The notes beneath the pieces were generated by a model. That model ran no database searches and was not told where the DNA came from. It was given only the letters and a program-made list of their open reading frames with translations. From assembly GCA_937877465.1 (NCBI GenBank), contig CALFIT010000091.1, positions 1 through 11,389 of the forward strand: 11,389 nucleotides of DNA, written 5' to 3'. The DNA comes from an uncultured Bacteroidales bacterium. GTDB lineage: Bacteria > Bacteroidota > Bacteroidia > Bacteroidales > F082. The position numbers and the translations under genes are program-made. Positions 1 to 6,769 of this stretch are shown piece by piece; position 1 is the first letter of the stretch; each line of letters begins with the position of its first letter.

Positions 1-60
1 GACTTTCGCCTTGAATTCTGCCGTGAACTTGCAACGGCTCCTTGTTTTCGTGTTGGTCAT
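1..60 (-). CDS. IS3-family-type transposase OrfA, N-terminal 20 codons (cut by window edge)
   Basis: Reading the minus strand from an ATG at 60 gives 20 residues that run off the window edge, including KFTAEFKAKV. That string is typical of the start of the helix-turn-helix OrfA proteins of IS3-family elements (HTH_Tnp_1 type), which bind the IS ends and, fused to OrfB by programmed frameshifting, carry out copy-out/paste-in transposition. A purine-rich GGGGA stands a few bases upstream of the ATG and is a plausible ribosome-binding site. Only the first 20 residues are visible, so the exact IS group, the OrfB frame and the intactness of the element cannot be judged. The family assignment rests on this one short motif plus the nearby end-like sequence. 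Confidence 0.72.
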   Translation of the reverse strand, partial: MTNTKTRSRCKFTAEFKAKV

Positions 61-100
61 CTTTTTCCCCTTTTGTTTTTTGCAAAGATAACCACTTTAA

Positions 101-125
101 CCTTTGGTCTAAATTTTAGGGAGCA
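101..125 (-). mobile_element. Candidate terminal inverted repeat of the IS element
   Basis: Read on the minus strand, the 25 bases begin TGCTCCCTAAAATTTAGACC. They start with the TG dinucleotide usual for IS3-family ends and carry the C-run followed by an A/T-rich TTTAGAC block often seen in such ends. It lies about 40 bp upstream of the OrfA start, as expected for the left end. If right, the element inserted 45 bp downstream of the stop codon of the neighbouring 204-aa gene. The matching right end is outside the window, and no target duplication can be checked. Confidence 0.45.
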
Positions 126-170
126 TTATACAAGCGAAACCATTAGTATTATCAGACCAATCGGTCCCAT

Positions 171-785
171 TCAGATAGTCACATTCAAAGCCTTTTCCAA
201 AGGTTCAAGAACGTCCTTGTTCATGCCACGTATAACGCCCATGTTGAGAGCAGCAACAAGATCTTTAGTCTGATAACCCTTCTGGTAAACCTTTTTGGCC
301 TTCCCAAAAAGGTCGTTCAATTTCTCGTTTCCACTATTACCCTTCAGCGACTTGGGGAAATCCTTCAATTTCAGGAAATGGCAAATGCCCTCCTGGTCGC
401 AGAGCAACCAATCCTCAATGCTACTTTTGATGCCGAGTTGGATTAACTCCTCGACGCCCATACGCCTCACGGCTTTTTTCAGCGCATTCCAGTCTACCAT
501 CAGCGGATTCCTCTCTTCGAAAACATCTGTGTCATAGGAACAGCACACAGTTTGTATCTTATAAGCTTTGTTCTTCGCATCTGGAAGAAACTCGTTTTTG
601 AGCTTGGCCAACAGTTTGCTGCTATAGCGTGTCACGCCTCTTAAGTTACAAATCCTGCACGGGCGCAATTCGGTGATGCTAACTGTTCTGTAGTAGTCAA
701 TGAGTGCTTTGAAAAACACTTCGTCAGTTTCGCCCTCCACAAATAAAACCACCTGAAATGCTATTGATTTCGTTTGTTTTGCCAT
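171..785 (-). CDS. Small TOPRIM-like (RloB/OLD-type) protein, partner of the upstream ATPase
   Basis: This is a 204-residue protein. Seen directly: an N-terminal beta-strand followed by FVEGETDEVFF, with E17, G18 and D21 matching the glutamate-glycine motif of TOPRIM folds; an acidic pair in SYDTD (D85, D87), the usual place of the TOPRIM DxD metal-binding motif; and SSIEDWLLCD (E124, D125, W126, D130), similar in placement to the conserved acidic/aromatic motif of RloB-like proteins. Inferred role: a metal-dependent nuclease or nucleic-acid-processing effector controlled by the ATPase encoded immediately upstream. Its ATG lies 6 bp after the ATPase stop, so the two are almost certainly one transcript and translationally coupled. 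In split OLD, RloAB and PARIS-type systems an ABC ATPase senses phage and a TOPRIM protein is the toxic effector. I cannot place this protein in a single named family; at 204 aa it is short for a DUF4435 AriB. Confidence 0.7.
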   Translation of the reverse strand: MAKQTKSIAFQVVLFVEGETDEVFFKALIDYYRTVSITELRPCRICNLRGVTRYSSKLLAKLKNEFLPDAKNKAYKIQTVCCSYDTDVFEERNPLMVDWNALKKAVRRMGVEELIQLGIKSSIEDWLLCDQEGICHFLKLKDFPKSLKGNSGNEKLNDLFGKAKKVYQKGYQTKDLVAALNMGVIRGMNKDVLEPLEKALNVTI

Positions 786-791
786 AGCCTA

Positions 792-2018
792 CTACTGAAT
801 GAAGAATTGCTCAATCTTTTCATTGTCACCCTCCATGTCGAGCATGAAGTCAAACATAAACTCACCGATGGTAAGTTCCATATCGCCTGCGTATTTATAT
901 AGGTATTTCAGCTTCGACGGGTTAATCTGGGCAAAGTGAGCCAACCCGTCATTCTTTGGCAGGCCGAAATACATCTGGTCAGGTCGTAGATAACGCATCA
1001 GATAGGGTGAATGGCTCGTCATCAGTATCTTCGTATCAGAGGCGTAGTTTTGCAGCGTCAGCAGCAGGTTCTCCATCATGCGCGGATGAACCGAGTTTTC
1101 TGGCTCCTCCATCATGATCATAGGGATGTTCTGCTTCTTGGCGGCGATGCAGAGCGTGAAAAGGAATATCATCCGCTTGCTGCCGCTTGAAAGCATCCTT
1201 ATGCTAGTTGGAATCGTATTGAATTTCTCCCTTACCCTGATGTCATAAACCCGGCTTCGTCCGTCGCTGAGCGTGATTTCGTCCGGCTCAAATTCCGCTA
1301 TACGCGGAATGAGTTGTTTGATGCCATCGTATAATATACCATAATTGCTCCCGTCTGTTTTTTTCAGGAAGAAAATATATTCGCTTAGTGTCCTGCCTCC
1401 AAGCAGGGGGACTCCGGCATTCTCGTCCATGGAGAAATACGATTCAGGATTGTCAAGCGTCTCTAGGTTAGGTATGGTTATAGAACAAATTCGCTTTGCC
1501 GTATCAGAAAAAAACAGTGCTCCGTTGGCTATCATGGGCAAAGCGAGTTGAAGGGAGAACACCTCAAACGGCTTGTTGCATCTGCCCTTTGGAGAAGGAA
1601 CAACAAGGCAGGTTTCTTTGGAAGCCCTGTTAAGCAATTGTCGATAGCGTTGTTCGTTGGCCAGTTTCACTTTCAGCCATTCCGACACGACACACCCCTC
1701 TTTGTCATCTGTTGTCCATTCACATTCAAAGCCATAAAGAAACAGTTGTGCAGGTTCATCTGTCGACAGCCTTCCATTGATTTCAAAACGAAAATTGTTG
1801 TGAACCATCGCTTCATTGATAGGGGCAAATCCGTTACTGAGCATGTGCTGCCTACCTTCTGTGTTGGCGTTGAGAAAATCCAATCCGAAACTGATGGCGC
1901 CAAGCACGTTGCTCTTGCCATAGCCATTTGGAGCGATGAGTGCATTCATTTCCCCTACATTTATGCGGACATGTTCAATGTTGGAGATACCTTCGATGTC
2001 AAAACTATCTATAACCAT
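792..2018 (-). CDS. ABC/SMC-class AAA ATPase (AAA_15/AAA_21 type), probable defence sensor
   Basis: This is a 408-residue ATPase with all hallmarks of the ABC/SMC/OLD class. Counting from the ATG at 2018 they are: Walker A APNGYGKSN (29-37, K35), ABC signature LSSGSKRM (276-283), Walker B MIMMEEPE (300-307) with the catalytic glutamate, a D-loop NSVHP (308-312) and the H-loop MTSHSP (333-338). The split between Walker A and the signature by about 240 residues, including a variable insert, is typical of RloA, OLD and AriA-like proteins. The frame is open upstream to a TTG at 2093, but a promoter lies inside that extension and the sequence MVIDSFDIEG is a typical family N-terminus, so ATG 2018 is chosen. 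It is followed after 6 bp by the TOPRIM-like gene. Role in phage sensing is inferred from that pairing; DNA repair or another function is possible. Confidence 0.82.
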   Translation of the reverse strand: MVIDSFDIEGISNIEHVRINVGEMNALIAPNGYGKSNVLGAISFGLDFLNANTEGRQHMLSNGFAPINEAMVHNNFRFEINGRLSTDEPAQLFLYGFECEWTTDDKEGCVVSEWLKVKLANEQRYRQLLNRASKETCLVVPSPKGRCNKPFEVFSLQLALPMIANGALFFSDTAKRICSITIPNLETLDNPESYFSMDENAGVPLLGGRTLSEYIFFLKKTDGSNYGILYDGIKQLIPRIAEFEPDEITLSDGRSRVYDIRVREKFNTIPTSIRMLSSGSKRMIFLFTLCIAAKKQNIPMIMMEEPENSVHPRMMENLLLTLQNYASDTKILMTSHSPYLMRYLRPDQMYFGLPKNDGLAHFAQINPSKLKYLYKYAGDMELTIGEFMFDFMLDMEGDNEKIEQFFIQ

Positions 2019-2062
2019 AACTCGTGCAAATATTTTTGCGTTAGTAAAACCTAATTCAGCCG

Positions 2063-2094
2063 CAAAAATAGCAAAAACAAACAACTCGCGCAAA
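2063..2094 (-). promoter_or_regulatory. Bacteroidetes-type promoter of the ATPase/TOPRIM pair
   Basis: On the minus strand TTTG (2094-2091) is followed after exactly 20 bp by TATTTTTG (2070-2063), matching the Bacteroidetes sigma-ABfr consensus of TTTG and TAnnTTTG. Transcription would begin near 2058-2060, giving a leader of about 40 nt before ATG 2018. This placement excludes the upstream TTG as the start. Confidence 0.65.
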
Positions 2095-2207
2095 TAATTT
2101 TACATTTTCTCGAAAATCACCATCTTTGTCTACATATGTGCAAAAATAGTAAAAATCACCCTATTAACCCTGTTGATAATTTTGTTGAGAAAAAAAACGA
2201 GAATTAA

Positions 2208-2240
2208 TTTGTAGGATAATACCAAAATGCTCTACCTTTG
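2208..2240 (+). promoter_or_regulatory. Bacteroidetes-type promoter of the riboswitch-nrdDG operon
   Basis: TTTG at 2208-2211 and a perfect TAnnTTTG (TACCTTTG) at 2233-2240 are separated by 21 bp. The predicted transcript start, about 5 bp after the last element, falls at the first base-paired nucleotides of the cobalamin riboswitch (2245), so the aptamer is at the very 5' end of the mRNA. The neighbouring minus-strand promoter is divergent; the roughly 110 bp between them show no other recognised element. Confidence 0.72.
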
Positions 2241-2244
2241 CAAA

Positions 2245-2406
2245 GCAAGGTTCTTCGAAGAAGATCAATAGGGAACCCCGTGAAAATCAGGGACTATACC
2301 CGTAGCTGTGAGCTTCAGGAATCGTCGGGACACCCTTAGCCACTGTCCAACCCATGAGGACGGGAAGGCAGTCCGCACGAGAAGCGAGCCAGAAGACCTG
2401 CCTTGC
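2245..2406 (+). promoter_or_regulatory. Cobalamin (adenosylcobalamin) riboswitch aptamer
   Basis: The stretch contains the conserved cobalamin-aptamer core: AATAGGGAAC, then GTGAAAATC-GGGAC, CTGTGAGC, CCACTGTCC, GGACGGGAAGGC, and the B12 box AGCCAGAAGACCTGCC at 2387-2402 (one base off the classical AGYCAGGAGACCTGCC). GCAAGG (2245-2250) pairs with CCTTGC (2401-2406) to close the outer P1 stem. Adenosylcobalamin-type riboswitches generally switch the downstream gene off when the coenzyme is bound. Here the downstream gene is nrdD, a B12-independent enzyme, which fits the known logic of repressing a B12-free isozyme when B12 is available. Confidence 0.93.
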
Positions 2407-2412
2407 AACAAA

Positions 2413-2449
2413 CGGCATGATGGCCCTCGGGTAATAGGGAAGTATGCCG
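2413..2449 (+). promoter_or_regulatory. Riboswitch expression platform: hairpin over RBS and first ATG of nrdD
   Basis: CGGCAT (2413-2418) can pair with ATGCCG (2444-2449), which holds the first nrdD ATG, and CCCT (2424-2427) can pair inside it with AGGG (2436-2439), the only purine-rich Shine-Dalgarno-like run here. The hairpin would hide both the ribosome-binding site and the start codon, and no poly-U run follows it. This suggests translational rather than transcriptional control. The pairing was found by eye and has not been folded computationally. Confidence 0.6.
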
Positions 2450-4594
2450 AGACAAACGAAAACATTTGAAAACGAGCATTATATGAGCAACGGAGGATTG
2501 TACATCACCAAACGAGACGGCCAACAGGAAGCCTTCTCTCTCGAAAAAATCAAAGTCGCCATCAGCAAGGCCTTTCTCGCCTCAGGCTTCTACGCCACCG
2601 ACGAGGACCTCAACGGCATCCTGAGCCGCGTCCGCGTGACCAACGGCATCACCGTCGAGGAAATCCAAAACCAGGTGGAGACGGCACTCATGGCGGAGCA
2701 GTATTACACCGTGGCCAAAAACTACATCCTGTACCGCCAGAAGCACACCGAAGACCGCGAGATTCGCGAGAAGATCGACTTCCTCACCAACTACTGCAAC
2801 GCCTCGAATGCGGCCACCGGCTCGAAGTACGACGCCAACGCCAACGTGGAGAAGAAGAACATCGCCACGCTCATCGGCGAGCTGCCCAAGTCGAGCTTCA
2901 TCCGCATCAACCGCCGCCTGCTGACCGACCGCATCAAGGAAGTGTATGGCAAGGAACTCGCCGACCGTTACCTCTATCTGCTCAACAACCACTTCATCTA
3001 CAAAAACGACGAGACCTCGTTGGCCAACTACTGCGCCTCCATCACCATGTACCCGTGGCTCAACGAAGGCACGGCCTCCATCGGCGGCAACAGCACCGCA
3101 CCCACCAAACTGCGCTCCTTCTGCGGCGGCTTTATTAATATGGTGTTCATGGTGTCGTCGCAACTGTCGGGTGCCTGCGCCACGCCCGAGTTCCTGATGT
3201 ACATGAACTACTTCATCGGCCTCGACTACGGCAAGGATTACTACAAACGCGCCGACGAGGTGGTGGACCACTCGCTCAAGCCGCGCACCATCGACAAGGT
3301 CATCACCGACTGCTTCCAGCAAATCGTCTATTCCTTGAACCAACCTGCCGGCGCAAGGAACTACCAGTCGGTGTTCTGGAACATCGCCTACTACGACAAG
3401 TATTACTTCCAGTCGCTGTTCGGCAACTTCTACTTCCCCGATGGCTCGCAACCCGACTGGGAGTCGTTGAGTTGGCTCCAGAAGCGTTTCATGAAGTGGT
3501 TCAACGCCGAGCGCTTGAAGAGCGTCTTGACCTTCCCCGTCGAGACGATGGCCCTGCTCTCGAAGGACGGCGACGTCATCGACCAGGAATGGGCCGACTT
3601 CACCGCCGAGATGTACGCCGAAGGCCACTCCTTCTTCACTTACCTCAGCGACAACGCCGACTCGCTGTCGTCGTGCTGCCGCCTGCGCAACGAGATCCAA
3701 GACAACGGCTTCAGCTACACCCTTGGCGCCGGTGGCGTCAGCACGGGTTCGAAGAGCGTGCTCACCATCAACCTCAACCGCTGCATCCAGTATGCCGCAC
3801 GCAACAACATGCACTACCTCACCTTCCTTGAAGAGATCGTCGACCTCTGCCACAAGGTGCAGATTTGCTACAACGAGAACCTGAAGGAGATGCAGTCGAA
3901 AGGCATGTTGCCACTCTTCGACGCGGGCTACATCAACCTTGGCCGCCAATACCTCACCATCGGCGTAAACGGCCTCGTGGAAGCCGCCGAGTTCCTGAAA
4001 ATCAAGATTTCGGACAATCCGGAATATGAGGCTTTCGTGCAAGACGTGCTCGGCCTCATCGAGCGTTACAACAAGAAGTACTACTCTAAGAAAGACGGCC
4101 TGATGTTCAACTGCGAGATGATTCCCGCCGAGAACGTGGGCGTGAAGCACGCCAAGTGGGACAGGGAAGACGGCTACGAGGTACACCGCGACTGCTACAA
4201 CAGCTACTTCTACATCGTGGAAGACCCAAACACCAACGTCTTGGACAAGTTCCGGCTGCATGGCGAGAAGTACATCAAGCACCTCACCGGAGGCTCGGCC
4301 TTGCACTGCAACCTGGAGGAGCACCTCACCAAGGAGCAGTACCGCCAGCTGCTGCGCGTGGCTGCCCGCGAAGGCTGCAACTACTTCACCTTCAACGTGC
4401 CCAACACCATCTGCAACGACTGCGGCCACATCGACAAGCGTTACCTGAAGGAATGCCCAGAGTGCCACAGCCACAACATCGACTACCTGACCCGCATCAT
4501 CGGCTACCTCAAGCGCGTGAGCAACTTCAGCGAGCCGCGCCAGGAGGAAGCCGCACGTCGTCACTACGGAAAAATGGAGATGGAAAGATGCTAA
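2444..4594 (+). CDS. nrdD: Anaerobic (class III) ribonucleoside-triphosphate reductase, catalytic subunit
   Basis: NrdD reduces ribonucleoside triphosphates to deoxyribonucleotides without oxygen, using a glycyl radical. The 716-residue protein has an N-terminal ATP-cone (about 18-105, starting ITKRDGQQEAF) for allosteric control, the NrdD core with TGSKYDANANVEKKN (125-139), a SLSSCCRL segment (407-414) holding the probable thiyl-radical cysteine (C411 or C412), a C-terminal four-cysteine zinc site (C657, C660, C671, C674), and the glycyl-radical motif RIIGYL with G687. Length is normal for the family. The ATG at 2444 is chosen because the riboswitch hairpin sequesters it and a GGGA run precedes it, although only 3 bp away; an in-frame ATG at 2483, leaving the ATP-cone intact, is a real alternative. 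Its end overlaps nrdG by 7 bp. The gene is GC-rich compared with the flanking accessory genes. Confidence 0.95.
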   Translation: MPRQTKTFENEHYMSNGGLYITKRDGQQEAFSLEKIKVAISKAFLASGFYATDEDLNGILSRVRVTNGITVEEIQNQVETALMAEQYYTVAKNYILYRQKHTEDREIREKIDFLTNYCNASNAATGSKYDANANVEKKNIATLIGELPKSSFIRINRRLLTDRIKEVYGKELADRYLYLLNNHFIYKNDETSLANYCASITMYPWLNEGTASIGGNSTAPTKLRSFCGGFINMVFMVSSQLSGACATPEFLMYMNYFIGLDYGKDYYKRADEVVDHSLKPRTIDKVITDCFQQIVYSLNQPAGARNYQSVFWNIAYYDKYYFQSLFGNFYFPDGSQPDWESLSWLQKRFMKWFNAERLKSVLTFPVETMALLSKDGDVIDQEWADFTAEMYAEGHSFFTYLSDNADSLSSCCRLRNEIQDNGFSYTLGAGGVSTGSKSVLTINLNRCIQYAARNNMHYLTFLEEIVDLCHKVQICYNENLKEMQSKGMLPLFDAGYINLGRQYLTIGVNGLVEAAEFLKIKISDNPEYEAFVQDVLGLIERYNKKYYSKKDGLMFNCEMIPAENVGVKHAKWDREDGYEVHRDCYNSYFYIVEDPNTNVLDKFRLHGEKYIKHLTGGSALHCNLEEHLTKEQYRQLLRVAAREGCNYFTFNVPNTICNDCGHIDKRYLKECPECHSHNIDYLTRIIGYLKRVSNFSEPRQEEAARRHYGKMEMERC

Positions 4595-5097
4595 GATACG
4601 CCAATTTCGATATCGTCTTCCAGGAAGTCCCTGAAGAGGTGACGCTTGCCATCAATATCTCCAACTGTCCCAACCAATGCCCAGGTTGCCACAGCAAGTA
4701 TTTGTGGAAAGATGAAGGCAAAGCCTTGGATGCCAACGAGTTGAACCGACTCGTGGAGCAATACAAGTCGGGCATCACCTGCGTATGCTTCATGGGTGGC
4801 GACGCAGAGCCGAAAGAGGTCTCCGATTTGGCCAAGCAACTGAAAGCCAGCCATTCCAACCTCAAGGCGGCGTGGTATTCGGGCAAGAACGACCTGCCGC
4901 AAAACGTTTCGACCGAGCATTTCGACTACATCAAGCTGGGGCGTTACATGGCCGAGCTTGGTCCCTTGGACAGCGCGACCACCAACCAACGCATGATGAA
5001 ACGCTTGGCCGACGGCCGCGTGAAGGACATCACGGAGTGGTTCCGACGGAACAAGCAGGTCGAAATCCACGAAGCAGAAAAAAATCCGGTGGTTTGA
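4588..5097 (+). CDS. nrdG: Anaerobic ribonucleotide reductase activating protein (radical SAM)
   Basis: NrdG is the radical-SAM activase that uses a 4Fe-4S cluster and S-adenosylmethionine to make the glycyl radical on NrdD. The 169-residue protein carries CPNQCPGC, the CX3CX2C cluster motif (C27, C31, C34), near the N-terminus, followed by CFMGGD (about 68-73), the usual SAM-binding GGE/D-type segment. Length suits the short NrdG type. The ATG at 4588 lies inside the last codons of nrdD (a 7 bp overlap, with GGAG and GGAAAG just upstream), so the two proteins are translationally coupled and share the cobalamin riboswitch. A longer open frame starting at 4156 exists but runs through nrdD in another phase and is not the gene. 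The reading frame ends within the left arm of a terminator hairpin. Confidence 0.95.
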   Translation: MLRYANFDIVFQEVPEEVTLAINISNCPNQCPGCHSKYLWKDEGKALDANELNRLVEQYKSGITCVCFMGGDAEPKEVSDLAKQLKASHSNLKAAWYSGKNDLPQNVSTEHFDYIKLGRYMAELGPLDSATTNQRMMKRLADGRVKDITEWFRRNKQVEIHEAEKNPVV

Positions 5098-5113
5098 GGC
5101 TGTCGGATTTTTT
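5079..5113. terminator. Bidirectional intrinsic terminator between nrdG and the DUF4143 ATPase
   Basis: AAAAAATCCG (5079-5088) and CGGATTTTTT (5104-5113) form a 10 bp stem with a 15-nt loop, U-rich on either strand. It ends nrdDG on the plus strand; its left arm overlaps the last codons of nrdG. Because the oppositely oriented gene stops at 5142, the same hairpin can terminate that transcript too. Confidence 0.8.
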
Positions 5114-5141
5114 GTTTGTAGAGAAGATGTACATAATCTCT

Positions 5142-6425
5142 TTATCGAGAAGATAATGACAACAACCATTGCCAAAATGGACGGGCTTCAATTTCGCCAA
5201 AATCATCGGCAATTATCTCTTTTTCGTCAAGTGTAATGATTAATCGCTGCTTGCAAGGCAGATGCTTTGGCAATTTCCGTAAAGCCTCCACTTCTCGCTT
5301 GCGGGTGTCCTCGTCCTGAAGCGAGTAACAAACCTGAATGGCCGTTTCGGTCTCTGGAATGTAAAAATCGACTTCAATACCGTCGTTGTAGAAATACACA
5401 CGGTCGTTTTCGGGGTCGTGTCCATATTCCCTGAAAAGTGTCAATGCCACCATGTTCTCCAGTAGCATTGAATCTTTGTCGATAAGAAACAAGGACAGAA
5501 TACCATTGTCAATGAAATAGTATTTGCAATTACTCTCTTTTTCGGCCAAATGGGCGCAGATATTCTTCAACCGTAACAAAAGCCATGCGTCTTCGCAATA
5601 TTCAATGTACCTAATTACCGATGCAAGACTCAACTTTCCTCCTACACTGGAAAGAATATTCGCGACACGGTTATAGGAAATAGGACGGCATACCGTTTCG
5701 GCCATCTTGCGTACTAACACTTTCATTCCAGCCATGTTGGCAATATTGTTGCGTTGGATGATGTCGCCAAGATAGATTTTCTGGTATACGCTACTCAAGT
5801 AATCTCGCTTGACGGGAAGGGTTGCCGATGCGGGAAGCCCACCCTCACGCAAGTATTTCAACGCATGACGCACGATAGATGCCCTTGAGTCGGTACCCAA
5901 CTGCGCTTGTTCGTCAAAAGGCACACCATTCACATGAAGATACTCCTGAAAACTGTACGGATAAATTTCTTGTACCAAATAACGTCCACCTAACGTGCTG
6001 GCCACTTCTCCTGAGAGCATTTTTGAATTGCTGCCGGTGATATATACACTATGACCTGTATCCGCCATACGGCGGGCAAATTTTTCCCAATGCGGAATGT
6101 TCTGGACCTCGTCGAGAAACATTATGGGATGACAGTCATACATTTCAGCATGGCATTCCAACAGAAGGTTAAAATCATCCGCGCCAAAATCCGCCAAACG
6201 CTCGTCCTCAAAATTGACATAGAGCATTTTGCCCCATGGAGTGCCAGCTGCCAGCAACTCTTGTATCAGATGATAAAGCATGTAAGATTTTCCGGCTCTC
6301 CTGACTCCAACCAACACATGACATGGAAAAGAGCCGAACACATAATCACGAGGCATTACCTTATAACTTGAAACCTCGGTTTGATTGTCGACAAGTATCC
6401 TTTTCAATAATAGTTTATCCATCAT
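5142..6425 (-). CDS. AAA_14/DUF4143-family ATPase
   Basis: This is a 427-residue protein of the large AAA_14 plus DUF4143 family, common in many copies in Bacteroidales; its cellular role is not known. Seen: Walker A GVRRAGKS (40-47), Walker B IMFLDEVQ (101-108), a sensor-like ITGSNSKML (129-137), the family's GGLP turn (195-198), and a C-terminal DUF4143 region ending with GIEVDFYIPETETAIQVCYS (about 349-367), which resembles the core of a PD-(D/E)XK nuclease-like fold. Length is normal and there are no breaks. Two adjacent ATGs (6425 and 6422) are preceded by a good promoter, and the open frame upstream to a TTG at 6443 is not needed. It stands alone, converging with nrdG. Some members sit near defence or toxin-antitoxin genes, as here, but no function can be assigned from that. 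Confidence 0.85.
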   Translation of the reverse strand: MMDKLLLKRILVDNQTEVSSYKVMPRDYVFGSFPCHVLVGVRRAGKSYMLYHLIQELLAAGTPWGKMLYVNFEDERLADFGADDFNLLLECHAEMYDCHPIMFLDEVQNIPHWEKFARRMADTGHSVYITGSNSKMLSGEVASTLGGRYLVQEIYPYSFQEYLHVNGVPFDEQAQLGTDSRASIVRHALKYLREGGLPASATLPVKRDYLSSVYQKIYLGDIIQRNNIANMAGMKVLVRKMAETVCRPISYNRVANILSSVGGKLSLASVIRYIEYCEDAWLLLRLKNICAHLAEKESNCKYYFIDNGILSLFLIDKDSMLLENMVALTLFREYGHDPENDRVYFYNDGIEVDFYIPETETAIQVCYSLQDEDTRKREVEALRKLPKHLPCKQRLIITLDEKEIIADDFGEIEARPFWQWLLSLSSR

Positions 6426-6445
6426 TACAAGTTTAAAAACCAATG

Positions 6446-6479
6446 CAAAAATAGAAAATTGTTTAATTGATTAGACAAA
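6446..6479 (-). promoter_or_regulatory. Bacteroidetes-type promoter of the DUF4143 ATPase
   Basis: On the minus strand TTTG (6479-6476) and TATTTTTG (6453-6446) are separated by 22 bp, one or two more than usual. The transcript would start near 6440, leaving a short leader of about 15 nt before ATG 6425 with no Shine-Dalgarno site. Confidence 0.5.
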
Positions 6480-6535
6480 AATAGCTGTTTTTTTATGATT
6501 CGATAAACAGAATTGATGGTTGGTCTTGGGTTTCT

Positions 6536-6682
6536 TCATAGCGATTCCCACAAAACTTGTTGTCCGTTTCGTTCACGCTTTTTGGCTTGGCAAGTGATGC
6601 TGCGGCCTTGGCGCGTCAATTCCGCCTTGATGAGTTTGCCGAGATGAAAACCTTCTGTAGGGTATCGTTTTTCTCTTTCCAT
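6536..6682 (-). pseudogene. Small HTH-type regulator fragment (48 codons), probably degenerate
   Basis: From ATG 6682 the minus strand encodes 48 residues. The stretch FHLGKLIKAELTRQGRSIT (12-30) resembles the start of the small XRE/helix-turn-helix proteins common in Bacteroidetes, which usually read GKLIKxELxRQxRSVTWxA and continue for about 70 residues. After residue 33 (AKKRERNGQQVLWESL) the resemblance is lost and the frame stops early, while an alternative frame stays open, as after a frameshift. AAAGG lies about 9 bp before the ATG. It sits alone in a long intergenic stretch between the DUF4143 ATPase promoter and the inverted-repeat element. It could be a decayed gene or a genuine very small protein; the family call comes from pattern memory only. 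Confidence 0.4.
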
Positions 6683-6769
6683 GGTATGATGCCTTTCAGT
6701 TTAGGGTTTTCACCCTCGTCCTGAAAAGCAATGGAAAAGGCGCATACCTTTCGTTTGATTGCTTACATA

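Noticed and set aside
2019..2093. TTG-started N-terminal extension of the ATPase
   Set aside because: A good promoter lies inside it and the extension is not needed for the fold; the ATG at 2018 fits better.
2582..4564. A 660-codon open frame on the minus strand opposite nrdD
   Set aside because: It is antisense to nrdD, has a low-complexity Val/Ala/Glu/His-rich translation with no domain, and results from GC-rich third positions in nrdD.
4156..4587. Upstream extension of the nrdG frame inside nrdD
   Set aside because: The extension is Arg/Gln/Pro-rich, out of phase within nrdD; NrdG starts at the ATG overlapping the nrdD stop.
6485..6510. CTGTTT/AAACAG hairpin near the DUF4143 promoter, considered as a terminator
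   Set aside because: A 6 bp stem with a 14-nt loop and no proper T-run after the stem is too weak to support.
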